A DNA stretch of 55,952 nucleotides from Caballeronia udeis (GTDB lineage: Bacteria; Pseudomonadota; Gammaproteobacteria; Burkholderiales; Burkholderiaceae): NCBI RefSeq assembly GCF_001544555.2, contig NZ_FCOK02000065.1:1-55952 (forward strand), written 5' to 3'. Within the stretch, counting starts at the first letter, position 1; each line of letters starts with the position of its first letter. The notes under the pieces are model-generated. The model made no database searches. It worked only from the letters and a program-made list of their open reading frames with translations, and was not told the origin of the DNA. Positions 41,722 to 50,521 of the stretch are shown in pieces. Both the position numbers and the translations under genes were made by a program.

Positions 41722-43431
41722 GTGCATATCGAAATCCTCCACCTCCGGAATTTTCGTGGAATCCGCGAGCTAGACTGGCGCCCGATTCGGGGAGTCAATT
41801 GCTTGATTGGGCCGGGCGACAGCGGCAAGACCACGGTACTGGACGCAATAGAGCTGCTGCTGGCTGAGCGCCAAAACGTCACATTCGATGACTTGGACTT
41901 TTACGAAGCCCGCCCGTCGAACACCATTCGCATAGGTGCCGTTATATCCGGCCTTCCAAAGGAATTCCTGCGCGACGACCGGTACGGCCTTCTCGTAGGA
42001 GGCTGGAATGTTGCCACAGGTCAATGGCGTGGCGAACCAGCAGAGGGCAATGGGTTCATTCCCGCGCTATATCTTCTCCTCGAAGTTGACGAGACGCTTG
42101 AACCTGTGTGGTCTATCTTTATTGGTCGTGACCCTAGCGACAAGTCAAAGCGCATCCGGTTCGCTGACCGCAAAGAAATGGCTCCCTCACGGCTCGGTGT
42201 CTATTCGGACCGTCACCTGTCATGGGGGCGAGGCTCCGCGCTTCAGCGTGTCGGAGCCCACCCGGAAAGACTTCCTGCTGAGCTAAATGACCTGATGCGG
42301 TCGGCCCGCGACACATTCTCAGAGAAGAGCTCGCAGACGTTCGCCGATATCATCCGTTCGGTATCCCCCGACATTGCTGGCCTTGGCGTTGAAATCCGGA
42401 ACACCTTGGTGGCGAACCTTGACCACACTAGTTTTTCTGCCAACGCGAGCGGCGTGGCGTTGCATGATGGCAACGTGCCAATTCGCTGCATGGGAACCGG
42501 CTCTTCACGTCTGGCGGTCGCTGCGTTGCAGAGCGCCGAGTCGGCAGGACGGCAATTTCTGCTCGTCGATGAACTCGAATATGGCTTGGAACCGCATCGA
42601 ATATCGCTACTCGTGAGTCATTTGCGAAAACGAGTCGAGGCTAGCGGGCAAGTGTTCTTGACCACGCACTCGACGACCGTACTTCGAGAAGTTCGATTCA
42701 GCGAGGTGTTTATCTGTCGACGTGACGCTCATGACGGAAGCACACTTGTGAAGCCGGTGGCCGCGACAACGGCCCCGCTTCTTGAGGCAAAGCGCTACGT
42801 TCGAGATAAGGGGGAGGCGTTGCTGGCTCGGTCTGTTCTTGTCTGCGAGGGCCAAACGGAGATAGGTCTTCTGAAGGGGTACGCCGAGGGCACGGCGCAT
42901 CCGTTCCAAGCTAACAATGTAGCGCTTGTCGATGGCGGTGGCTCGGAAGCGCCAAAGGTTGCGTTACATCTTGCGTCGCTTGGGTACCGCACGGCGATTC
43001 TGACCGACAGCGACGTACCTATGAAGACTGCCGACTCGACCGCGCTCTCAAAAGCAAACGTCCCCCACTTCCAGTGGGGCGACAATCGGTGCACAGAGCA
43101 GGAACTGTTCTGCGGCATCCATCACGCCCAACGTAGGCAACTCCTTTCCCGTATCGCGGAGTCCGTCGGCGCGACTCGAATGCTCGGCGAATTGTTCAGT
43201 TCGACTCGTGTGAAGTTCGAGTCAATCGGAGAAGTCGCGGAGTACATCGGCGACGATGAGAACGCGAGGCTCGTCGGAAAGCTCGCCCATGAGGCCAGGT
43301 GGATAAAGACTAATTTCGACCTCTGCTTCGAAATCGGCTACCACGACCTGGCGTTCGCACGCCTCCTTGGTGACGGTAGCCTCACCTCGCACTTCGAAAA
43401 ACTTGATGTCTGGTTCTCTGCCGATGCTTGA
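41722..43431 (+). CDS. gajA: GajA, OLD-family nuclease of the Gabija system
   Basis: An ABC-type ATPase joined to a TOPRIM nuclease. Walker A is GPGDSGKT at residues 30-37. The ABC signature and Walker B are in RCMGTGSSRLAV and FLLVDELEYGLEP, followed by FLTTHSTTVL. The TOPRIM core has Glu376 in VLVCEGQTE and Asp429/Asp431 in LTDSD. Its size (569 aa) fits GajA. I chose the GTG at 41722 since the family begins with a short I-x-x-L-x-I-x-N-F-R strand (here IEILHLRNFRG); a longer frame from GTG 41656 is possible. In Gabija, GajA oligomers with GajB cut DNA upon sensing phage-induced nucleotide changes. Its stop codon overlaps gajB. Confidence 0.93.
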   Translation: MHIEILHLRNFRGIRELDWRPIRGVNCLIGPGDSGKTTVLDAIELLLAERQNVTFDDLDFYEARPSNTIRIGAVISGLPKEFLRDDRYGLLVGGWNVATGQWRGEPAEGNGFIPALYLLLEVDETLEPVWSIFIGRDPSDKSKRIRFADRKEMAPSRLGVYSDRHLSWGRGSALQRVGAHPERLPAELNDLMRSARDTFSEKSSQTFADIIRSVSPDIAGLGVEIRNTLVANLDHTSFSANASGVALHDGNVPIRCMGTGSSRLAVAALQSAESAGRQFLLVDELEYGLEPHRISLLVSHLRKRVEASGQVFLTTHSTTVLREVRFSEVFICRRDAHDGSTLVKPVAATTAPLLEAKRYVRDKGEALLARSVLVCEGQTEIGLLKGYAEGTAHPFQANNVALVDGGGSEAPKVALHLASLGYRTAILTDSDVPMKTADSTALSKANVPHFQWGDNRCTEQELFCGIHHAQRRQLLSRIAESVGATRMLGELFSSTRVKFESIGEVAEYIGDDENARLVGKLAHEARWIKTNFDLCFEIGYHDLAFARLLGDGSLTSHFEKLDVWFSADA

Positions 43432-44836
43432 ACCCATTGTTCAGCGAATGCTGCTAACCGACAAAGGCTCGGTCGAGGCACCTGCCGGAACCGGAAAGAC
43501 CGAACAGATTACGCTGTTAGCCGGGGAACTGCCAGGAAGGTGGCTGATACTTACGCACACCGTGGCCGGTGTCGAGGCTATCCGCCGACGACTTCGCAAA
43601 CGTCAAGTACATGGCGAGAAAACTCAAGTAGATACCATCGCAGCGTGGTCATACCGTTGGGCCCGAGCTTTCCCGGTGAACTCCGGCTTGGCTAGTTCTT
43701 GGACAGCCCAAAGCCGCGACTGGACCGCTGTTATGAACGCCGCAGCCTCACTCGTAGAGAGCGGCGCTGTCGGGAGCATCTTAAAAGCTTCATTCGACGG
43801 CGTCCTGGTTGACGAGTATCAGGACTGCACCGTTTCGCATCATCGGCTGGTCAAGGCACTCAGCCAAATCATGCGCTGCTATGTTTTCGGCGACCCGTTG
43901 CAGGCAATCTTCGGCTTTGGTAACGACCCGTTGGTCGATTGGGAGTCTGAAACGATAAAAGCGTTTCCTTTGGCTGGCAGTTTTTCCACAGGACATCGAT
44001 GGAATCAGGCTGGTGACCCTGACCTAGGGATGTGGCTGATAGCTCAGAGGCCAAACTTCCGGGCAGGAAACTTCGATTTTGCGAACGCGCCTAACTGTGT
44101 GACTTGGGTGCAATCCGCCGAGGAGCGCGAGCCGCGTGACCTCAAAGGCGACTGCTTCGCAAAAGGGATGAGGGATGGCCATACCCTTTCTGTTTTGCAC
44201 TCAAGCGTGAACGACGCGGGTCGGGCAGAACTTGCGAAGTTCATCGGTGCAACGACGGTTGAGCCTATCGGAGGGCGTGCTGAGCGCAACTTCTATGACG
44301 CGCTGCGCAGTCTCACCGGAACACACCTGGTGGGCGCGGTTCTCGAGTTGGCAGGTTCAGGTTTTGCAGGTGCGAACGCCGCGGAAAAACGAAAGCGAGT
44401 CGAGAGCATTCTCAACAATCCAAGCAGGATGAGAGTGCCCCCGACGCCAGCAGAGTTCGCCCTAAGCAATATCGCCCGGGACCCCTCGTTAAATGCGGTG
44501 CTTGACGCTCTTAACTGCATCGCGCTGGAACCCGGCGTGACTCTCGTCAGACCGGAACTCATAAATGGCGTTAGAGCAACGCTCCGTCATTGCGTCGAGA
44601 ATCCTGACGTTCAACTTGAGGACGCGTCATGGCACGTTGCCAATACTCGGCGCGAGAAAGGTCGAATTATTCGCAACCGGTCAGTAGGCAGCACGCTGCT
44701 GGTCAAAGGACTTGAGTTTGACCACGTGGTAATAACCCCAGAAGCGTGCACCACTCGACATCACTGGTACGTCGCGCTCACGCGAGCCGCAAAGTCAGTC
44801 AAAATTTTGTCGGCCAAATCAATGTTCAGCGTGTGA
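43424..44836 (+). CDS. gajB: GajB, UvrD-like helicase of the Gabija system
   Basis: A SF1 helicase of 470 aa. Walker A is APAGTGKT at residues 19-26, Walker B is VLVDEYQD, and the distal motifs are KGLEFDHVVI and YVALTRA. The second half differs much from UvrD (shorter accessory domains), which suits GajB. The ATG at 43424 overlaps the gajA stop (ATGCTTGA, 8 bp); another ATG at 43406 is possible. GajB and GajA form the Gabija complex in which GajB senses DNA ends or nucleotide depletion and stimulates GajA. Confidence 0.92.
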   Translation: MLEPIVQRMLLTDKGSVEAPAGTGKTEQITLLAGELPGRWLILTHTVAGVEAIRRRLRKRQVHGEKTQVDTIAAWSYRWARAFPVNSGLASSWTAQSRDWTAVMNAAASLVESGAVGSILKASFDGVLVDEYQDCTVSHHRLVKALSQIMRCYVFGDPLQAIFGFGNDPLVDWESETIKAFPLAGSFSTGHRWNQAGDPDLGMWLIAQRPNFRAGNFDFANAPNCVTWVQSAEEREPRDLKGDCFAKGMRDGHTLSVLHSSVNDAGRAELAKFIGATTVEPIGGRAERNFYDALRSLTGTHLVGAVLELAGSGFAGANAAEKRKRVESILNNPSRMRVPPTPAEFALSNIARDPSLNAVLDALNCIALEPGVTLVRPELINGVRATLRHCVENPDVQLEDASWHVANTRREKGRIIRNRSVGSTLLVKGLEFDHVVITPEACTTRHHWYVALTRAAKSVKILSAKSMFSV

Positions 44837-45485
44837 AGGCTTGGGCCCGGCCCTGCTCCCGTCAATGAGCGACGTCGAGCCGGAACGCGCTGGATGCCAG
44901 CAACTCCACACAACGTCGAAAATGTCCTCCAAGAACAGCCGCAAAACATTTGTACTTTCCGTCAGCGATGTGGCTGATGCGCAACGTAAATACCCTGCAT
45001 TGAAAACATCGACTTTGGAGGAGCTGGGGAAATTTCCATGCCACACGTTACCTATCAAGGGTCGCCACCTGCTGCGGATGCAGCAGGTGTTTACTGGGCG
45101 ATACACCTGCTGTCGAGATGACGTGTTGGACGAAGTGCAGATGGAAATCGTACCAAATCTAGGTCGAAACCTGGAGCATCTCCTAGCTGGAGGCGTCAAC
45201 GCAGCCGACACAAAATGGCGCTGCTTTCAACGGTTGCATTGCGCTCATCAGGGACCTTATGTGCACATCAGGCAGACACCAGCATCTTCCGCCCCAACGC
45301 GCTCTCACACAAATCACTTTGGTTACCTGCACAAATTACGCCGGCCCGTCTTTCTCACATTTATTCATCGACGAGGAGGCTGCGCGACGACCTATTAATG
45401 CGGAGCGACACAGCACGACTAAGCGGGCCTTGGTAGCAGGAGGTCATGCGAAAGCGAGCGCTAAATCGATGATGACGGTCGGGTT
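44837..45485. other. Region between gajB and the recombinase block
   Basis: About 650 bp. A 185-codon frame covers most of it, but its product is low in recognisable structure and the opposite strand is nearly as open, so I do not call it a gene. It may be a decayed gene. The stretch contains a threefold CACCTGCTG/CAGCAGGTG repeat described separately at 45066-45112. Confidence 0.45.
45066..45112. repeat. CACCTGCTG inverted and direct repeats
   Basis: CACCTGCTG at 45066-45074, its inverse CAGCAGGTG at 45081-45089 and a second direct copy at 45104-45112. The middle copy can pair with either neighbour, which makes two exclusive hairpins. It lies about 370 bp before the first recombinase gene, so it could be a binding site or an attenuator-like switch. 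Confidence 0.6.
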
Positions 45486-47849
45486 ATGAGTCGCCTACGT
45501 CTTGTACCACTGGAAAGTGATGAGGTAGTTGAAGAGAGCCACTTCGTTTCTGTTCGTGACCAGCGATTTGAATCTTCAGCAATTGTTCGAGATGTGAAGT
45601 GGTATGCCGGCCAACCCCACGAACGTATATCGCGAGACGCGCTCAAATGCCTGTTCGACGCATCAGAGGATTCGAAGCCGTACAACAGTTACGCAAATGT
45701 AGCGATTCGCCTACTCGACATATATCTGCAAATTACCGACCAGCGCATTTCGCTTCGTGACGGCCGGCTATCGCCGAAGTCCGTTCTCTTGAAATTCGCC
45801 GGTGCTCTCTATTCCGAGAGCTTTTGGTTCGCACGACGTTCTCGGCGGCATTCTTTGGTGTGCACCGTCAGAGATTTGGCGGCCGCGACGAGGACAATCT
45901 CCGATTCCATGTTTCCTCAAATCTCGACGAAAGGGCCGACTCTGTTCTGGGCGGCGCAGCGGGCTAAGTTCGAAGTGGCAACACTCGACACCGAGGCTGT
46001 CGTGCTCGCGCGCGGATGGCCGGTTGCTAACAAAGATGGTCTAAGGTGGCTGGACCTGCGTGCGCTGCATCTCCGATACGGCTCTCAGTTTGCTTGTGAG
46101 GTTCAGGCTGCGACTCAAAGGTTCTACGACGGACGCGACCAGGAATCGATACATCAGATTAGCTTCCTCCTTGATTACCTGGCGAATTTGCCCCCGAACT
46201 GGAGAAGGGAACATTTTGGCCAATCGGACAAGTCGCAACGTTTATTCGCCGCCTACGCGCTGCATTTTGCAAAGGTTCGAGGTCGTACGCACGATTACGA
46301 TTACATCAAGAACCACTGGGCGAAGGGTTGCAATTTTCTCCGCAAAGCGTTCTTTTCCTGTGGCCTTTTTGCCAGCCCCTTGTGGGGGCTCCCAGAATTC
46401 CCTTCTGCGGGAAGTCCGAACCGTACACATGAACGTAGCGATGGCGCTGGGGGGAGGTATAGCACGAAGCTCCTGACAAACGTGCCGCTAAAGCTGACAG
46501 ATAAGGAGGCAGCAGAGCTCCTTTTCCGTACCATACGCGCGGATTTGGCTCGCATACAGGCTTGGGCTGATGCTCGGATTTCCGAGATATGGAATCGATA
46601 TAAGGTGTTTTTGAAGCTGTCCGCTAGTGGCACTGTTCGAGAGTTTTCTAAGGCAGGACATACGCTAAGAAAAGGTGCAACGCGACGGACGCACGAAAGT
46701 TGGCAGGAGAACGTAGCCGCAACGTATGCAGCTCGTGGTTTCGAAACGCCCAATGACGAGCCACGGCTCGACCTGCTGTATGGAGCCCCGCGGTCGGACG
46801 TCTATTCGATAATTGCGCTTCCCACTGCTGGGTCCCTGTTGGCACATATGGCCGCGTTGGTTATTGAGCATCCTCTGTTGACTCCCAGCTTCTTCACCGA
46901 ATTGACTTTGTATGACAAGGACGACCGCGTAGCCGGAGTGAGTGAGATAGATAGTCGATGGGTTCTTGATGGAAAGAAGGCGCGCAAGGGGCCGGACACT
47001 GCTCAACAGAAGGTGCCGCTTTCCGACCGCGCAGCAGAGATACTTGGGCAAGTTATCAAACTGACTCAACCTTTACGCAACTATCTCAAAGGTAAAGGCG
47101 ACCCTAGCTGGAGACGAATATTCATTGAGACTGGGAAGGGATTTGATGACCCAGGGCCCGTTGTTGCATCGAAGCGAACGTCAGGCGTGGATAACGTCAA
47201 CAGACTGACCAATGAGTTGGTGTCGTTTGCGGACATGCGCGAGGAGGACGCGCGGCGGCTAGCAAAACGATTCAGTCTTGTCACGTTGCGCGCTAGCGAG
47301 GTCGTTGCCAGATATCTCAAGAAACCCGACCTCGCCGAGGCAGCCAAAAACTTAGGCCACGAACGTCTTTCTTTCCATCAAATTGAGAGATATGTCCCCC
47401 CACCTTTGATTGCATTCTTCCAGGAGAGGTGGGTAAGAATTTTTCAAAATGCCGTCATTGCGGAAGCTTTGAAAGACAGCGAATACCGACTGCGCGCTAC
47501 GGACTTTGAATCATCCGACGAACTGAACCAATTTTTGAATAACCACGCTTTGAGATTGAGGGGCGTGCCGGCGGAGGCGCGACGCCAGGCCAAAGTGGAT
47601 GATGGTGATTCGCAGGTCTATTTTGCGGCAAGCGTGGAGACACTTACAGTTTTGGAAGGCATCCGCCGGGCAGTGAGACGGGCAACGGTGCCCCCGACTG
47701 CTCTCGCGGTTGAGTGGGCTGACTATGCGGACCGCCTGTTTCGATATATCAAACATGCGCAGCCTCCTCGAGAGGAGCTCATCGTCATGTTAGAGGAAGC
47801 TGAATGCCACGTTGAAGAACACAACTTTGATAGAGCAATTTATGCGTAA
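45486..47849 (+). CDS. Large tyrosine-recombinase-like protein 1 (787 aa)
   Basis: The first of three recombinase-like proteins at the island's right end. Only the C-terminal third has the fold. Its end, NLGHERLSFHQIERYVP, gives the box-II His625 and the nucleophile Tyr636. The usual HxxR is changed: the Arg is kept as Arg602 (in VTLRASEV), but the His position holds Val599. The first catalytic Arg is not evident either (SFFTELTL where a RxSEL-like motif is expected). It may be a structural partner rather than an active enzyme. The long N-terminal half is of unknown fold. It overlaps the next gene by 8 bp. Confidence 0.8.
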   Translation: MSRLRLVPLESDEVVEESHFVSVRDQRFESSAIVRDVKWYAGQPHERISRDALKCLFDASEDSKPYNSYANVAIRLLDIYLQITDQRISLRDGRLSPKSVLLKFAGALYSESFWFARRSRRHSLVCTVRDLAAATRTISDSMFPQISTKGPTLFWAAQRAKFEVATLDTEAVVLARGWPVANKDGLRWLDLRALHLRYGSQFACEVQAATQRFYDGRDQESIHQISFLLDYLANLPPNWRREHFGQSDKSQRLFAAYALHFAKVRGRTHDYDYIKNHWAKGCNFLRKAFFSCGLFASPLWGLPEFPSAGSPNRTHERSDGAGGRYSTKLLTNVPLKLTDKEAAELLFRTIRADLARIQAWADARISEIWNRYKVFLKLSASGTVREFSKAGHTLRKGATRRTHESWQENVAATYAARGFETPNDEPRLDLLYGAPRSDVYSIIALPTAGSLLAHMAALVIEHPLLTPSFFTELTLYDKDDRVAGVSEIDSRWVLDGKKARKGPDTAQQKVPLSDRAAEILGQVIKLTQPLRNYLKGKGDPSWRRIFIETGKGFDDPGPVVASKRTSGVDNVNRLTNELVSFADMREEDARRLAKRFSLVTLRASEVVARYLKKPDLAEAAKNLGHERLSFHQIERYVPPPLIAFFQERWVRIFQNAVIAEALKDSEYRLRATDFESSDELNQFLNNHALRLRGVPAEARRQAKVDDGDSQVYFAASVETLTVLEGIRRAVRRATVPPTALAVEWADYADRLFRYIKHAQPPREELIVMLEEAECHVEEHNFDRAIYA

Positions 47850-49938
47850 CTCTGTACCCAATGCAGTCATGGCACATCTTCATGCCATCGCGTCACCAAC
47901 TATTGATAGCTTTAGGACGGCACCATTTTTGCGGTCTGCGTTTGGCAGCGCCGATTGGTCGCTTGTGATTGGCCACTATCACATCAAGCTCAATTGGAAC
48001 GTCTCTCTCGGAAAGGACCGTTTAACTGACAAACGGCATCAACAAGTCCTGACAATCTTCAAGTGCTGGATTCTTTCGCAATCGCATCCGAGAGTTACGG
48101 GCGGTCGCATTCATGGAAGTGCATACCTCTATCGTCGCGTGACGCGAGTGATTGCGCATATCGACTATATGTTGCTCAATCGGGAACTGTTCGGATTAGA
48201 GAAATATGGCCTCCGCGCCGCTACCGAGAACGATTTCGTTGAGATGTTACGCGCGATTGAGTCTGGCGTCGGATTCGCGAACGCCACTTATGAGTGGCCC
48301 ACTCGTTTGGCGAAGTGGCTCGACACACTTGTCGAGAGGTATCGACCTGCTCTCGCCAAGACCTTGCGGGAAAATCGATTTTTGCGCGAGATGCATACGC
48401 TTCAGATTGATTGGCGACTTGCTAAGGACAAGCGAACGCTGATTCGCTGGCGGGTCGCTTTGTGGGTTGGCGGCTACTACCGGTCGATAGGAAACCATGA
48501 CTTTGTGCATACTGTCGACACGGAACTCGTATCCACCATCTTATATGAGGATACTCTGAGAGGTGTGAGTTCGAAGCCGCTATTCGACGAACTCGGGCTG
48601 ATTCCAGTGGAGCGATGCCTTCGGGAGAAAACACCGGTCCCGGTGAGGGCCTCTGGCGAGCGCCCGACCAAACAGGACGTAGGTTATCAAAGGAGTACGC
48701 TGAAGACGCTAGCGGCGCTTCAGGACGTCTGCGATGGTGTACCTGCAGGTCCATTGCTGGCCGCGTTGGGGGCTGGTCCAATAGATGTCGAATCGCTTCG
48801 CGATACGAGAGGCTTTGCCATCGCACCATTCCCGGTGGTCATGCGAAACATTAAGTACGGGACCGAATTCTGTCTCCGACATGGTGAGCATATTGTCAAA
48901 AGCTTCGCGGCTTTAGTAGCCGCCGCTAAAAGCGAGGAGTTAACCTTGTTTCAGCTTGTCGAGCGGCACGGATTGGAGGGGTTTCTCGATGCTAAGACTT
49001 TGGCACTTGGGGTGCGTAGGCTATCAGTGGGATTGCAGGCCAGGGCCGACTCGAGGCGACGTATCCCTCAAGAAGAGCTAGTTAAACGTTATTTCGCTTC
49101 GCTCAGGAACAACGAGGGGCTTGTGGAACTTGGTCGGGTCTTTATCGGCTCGGTGATTCAGTGCATAGGTCCTGTCACTGCCCGTCGACGTTCCGAACTA
49201 GTGCGTCTACCGGTCTCGCGCGTGTTGGATGAGTCTAGGGAGAATATTATCTTCGGTAACGCTAAGACAGGCTTGGATGACAAAAAGCAAGAGGAGGTCC
49301 GCCCCGTACCAAAGCTAGTCTCCCATGTCGTGCAGATTTGCGAGGAGTTACATGCCAGCTTGGGCTCATTTGATACTGGCATGCTTCTGGATATGCCAGG
49401 TGTCTGCGGAATGAGGCGTGCATCAAAAACGACATTCGACATTTGCCTCGACGCCTTCGCTGATTATTTTGAAGTTGCGTGCGATAGCCAAGGGCGTCGC
49501 TGGTACGTGCGCCAACATCAAAATCGGAAATTTCTTGTGCTCGCGTTCTATTACGGTATCGCGGAGGGCAACGTCCACGCTATTCGTTGGATGCTTGGAC
49601 ACGGTGACGTGGAACACCTCTGGCACTATCTGATGACGTCGATACCGGGGGAAATGTTAAAAGAGGTGCAAGCCTATTTCATGCTGGACGCGTTGCGGAA
49701 CCATCCGTTCGAACCGCAGCAAATCGAAATGCATGAAGATGTTGTTGCGGCGCTCGAAGACGGTATGGAACGGCGGTTCGGAACTCGAAGATTTGATGTT
49801 GTTGATTCGGAACTTCTCCAAAGTTTTCTCGACATGGCAGTCAAGAAAGGTCTGTCTGCACTTCCACACTTCTTTGAAGTTGGGGGACATAAGATTGCCA
49901 GAATAGCCGTTACGCTCAGTAGGAGTGCAAACATATGA
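47842..49938 (+). CDS. Tyrosine recombinase 2 (698 aa)
   Basis: A large integrase. Catalytic residues can be placed: Arg449 in ARRRSEL, a Lys in the GNAKTGL turn, His559-Q-N-Arg562 in RQHQNRKF, His587 in LGHGDVEHL and the nucleophile Tyr596 in WHYL. The ATG at 47842 overlaps the previous stop codon (ATGCGTAA); a TTG at 47812 is an alternative that would add ten residues. Its stop overlaps the next start (ATGA). The residues preceding the catalytic domain (~400) include an N-terminal core-binding part of unusual length. It probably catalyses strand exchange at comM with its partners. Confidence 0.88.
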   Translation: MRNSVPNAVMAHLHAIASPTIDSFRTAPFLRSAFGSADWSLVIGHYHIKLNWNVSLGKDRLTDKRHQQVLTIFKCWILSQSHPRVTGGRIHGSAYLYRRVTRVIAHIDYMLLNRELFGLEKYGLRAATENDFVEMLRAIESGVGFANATYEWPTRLAKWLDTLVERYRPALAKTLRENRFLREMHTLQIDWRLAKDKRTLIRWRVALWVGGYYRSIGNHDFVHTVDTELVSTILYEDTLRGVSSKPLFDELGLIPVERCLREKTPVPVRASGERPTKQDVGYQRSTLKTLAALQDVCDGVPAGPLLAALGAGPIDVESLRDTRGFAIAPFPVVMRNIKYGTEFCLRHGEHIVKSFAALVAAAKSEELTLFQLVERHGLEGFLDAKTLALGVRRLSVGLQARADSRRRIPQEELVKRYFASLRNNEGLVELGRVFIGSVIQCIGPVTARRRSELVRLPVSRVLDESRENIIFGNAKTGLDDKKQEEVRPVPKLVSHVVQICEELHASLGSFDTGMLLDMPGVCGMRRASKTTFDICLDAFADYFEVACDSQGRRWYVRQHQNRKFLVLAFYYGIAEGNVHAIRWMLGHGDVEHLWHYLMTSIPGEMLKEVQAYFMLDALRNHPFEPQQIEMHEDVVAALEDGMERRFGTRRFDVVDSELLQSFLDMAVKKGLSALPHFFEVGGHKIARIAVTLSRSANI

Positions 49939-50519
49939 TTAAGAACGCTAAGACTCCAACGGAGCGAGCTGTTTCAGCGCTACATGAGTTCTTGATGCTC
50001 GTGAGCAAAGCGCCTCGGCATTTCGTGAAGGACAAAGAGCTGCTGCAAGCGTTGCGGCGACAGTCGCGTCTCGGGGCATATCAGAACAAGGCTCACGGCG
50101 TAATCCCGACATCTAGAAGCTCAATCGAACGTGTTTGTGAACGTCTGCTTCCCGGCGGTGCGCTCGAATTCGACAAGCTCCGGAAAGATGCGCTTGCAGA
50201 ATTGAAGACCGTTGCGCGAACGCTAGCGGAGGTGCCGTCAGCGCCTAAGCGAACGCGCGACTACTATAAGCAGCAATCGGAAGATAGCAATGCGAAGGTC
50301 GTTCTTGGGCTTGTCGATTGTTGGCATCTGACCCATGCTCTGTTCGAGGCGATTGAGGCCGGCCGCAAGATTGCCGGCGATACCGGGGACTCCGCCCTGC
50401 AAGAGGTCTGGCGTAAAAAGGAAGCCACGATTCGCAGCAGGCTGCGGCTGTCAAAGCAGCTTGTCGCTACAAAGGGAAGCGATGCTGAGGGTTGGGCAGA
50501 AACAGTTCGGATTTTGTAG
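49935..50519 (+). CDS. Small partner protein of the recombinase block (194 aa)
   Basis: A basic helical protein between recombinases 2 and 3. Its N-terminal half has NKAHGVIPTSRSSIERVCERLLPGGALEFDKLRKDAL, here given in pieces: NKAHG, SRSSIERV, GGALEFDKLRKDAL. That reads like the DNA-binding accessory subunits that accompany multi-integrase modules such as Tn554 TnpC or GmtX in gamma-mobile-trio elements. Relation to either is not proven. GGAG precedes the ATG, which overlaps the stop codon before it by 4 bp. It may bind the island ends and direct excision or insertion. Confidence 0.7.
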   Translation: MIKNAKTPTERAVSALHEFLMLVSKAPRHFVKDKELLQALRRQSRLGAYQNKAHGVIPTSRSSIERVCERLLPGGALEFDKLRKDALAELKTVARTLAEVPSAPKRTRDYYKQQSEDSNAKVVLGLVDCWHLTHALFEAIEAGRKIAGDTGDSALQEVWRKKEATIRSRLRLSKQLVATKGSDAEGWAETVRIL

Positions 50520-50521
50520 AC

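Noticed and set aside
44841..45398. 185-codon frame between gajB and the recombinases
   Set aside because: No recognisable structure, an almost equally open opposite strand, and the frame crosses the CACCTGCTG repeats; possibly a decayed gene, not callable.
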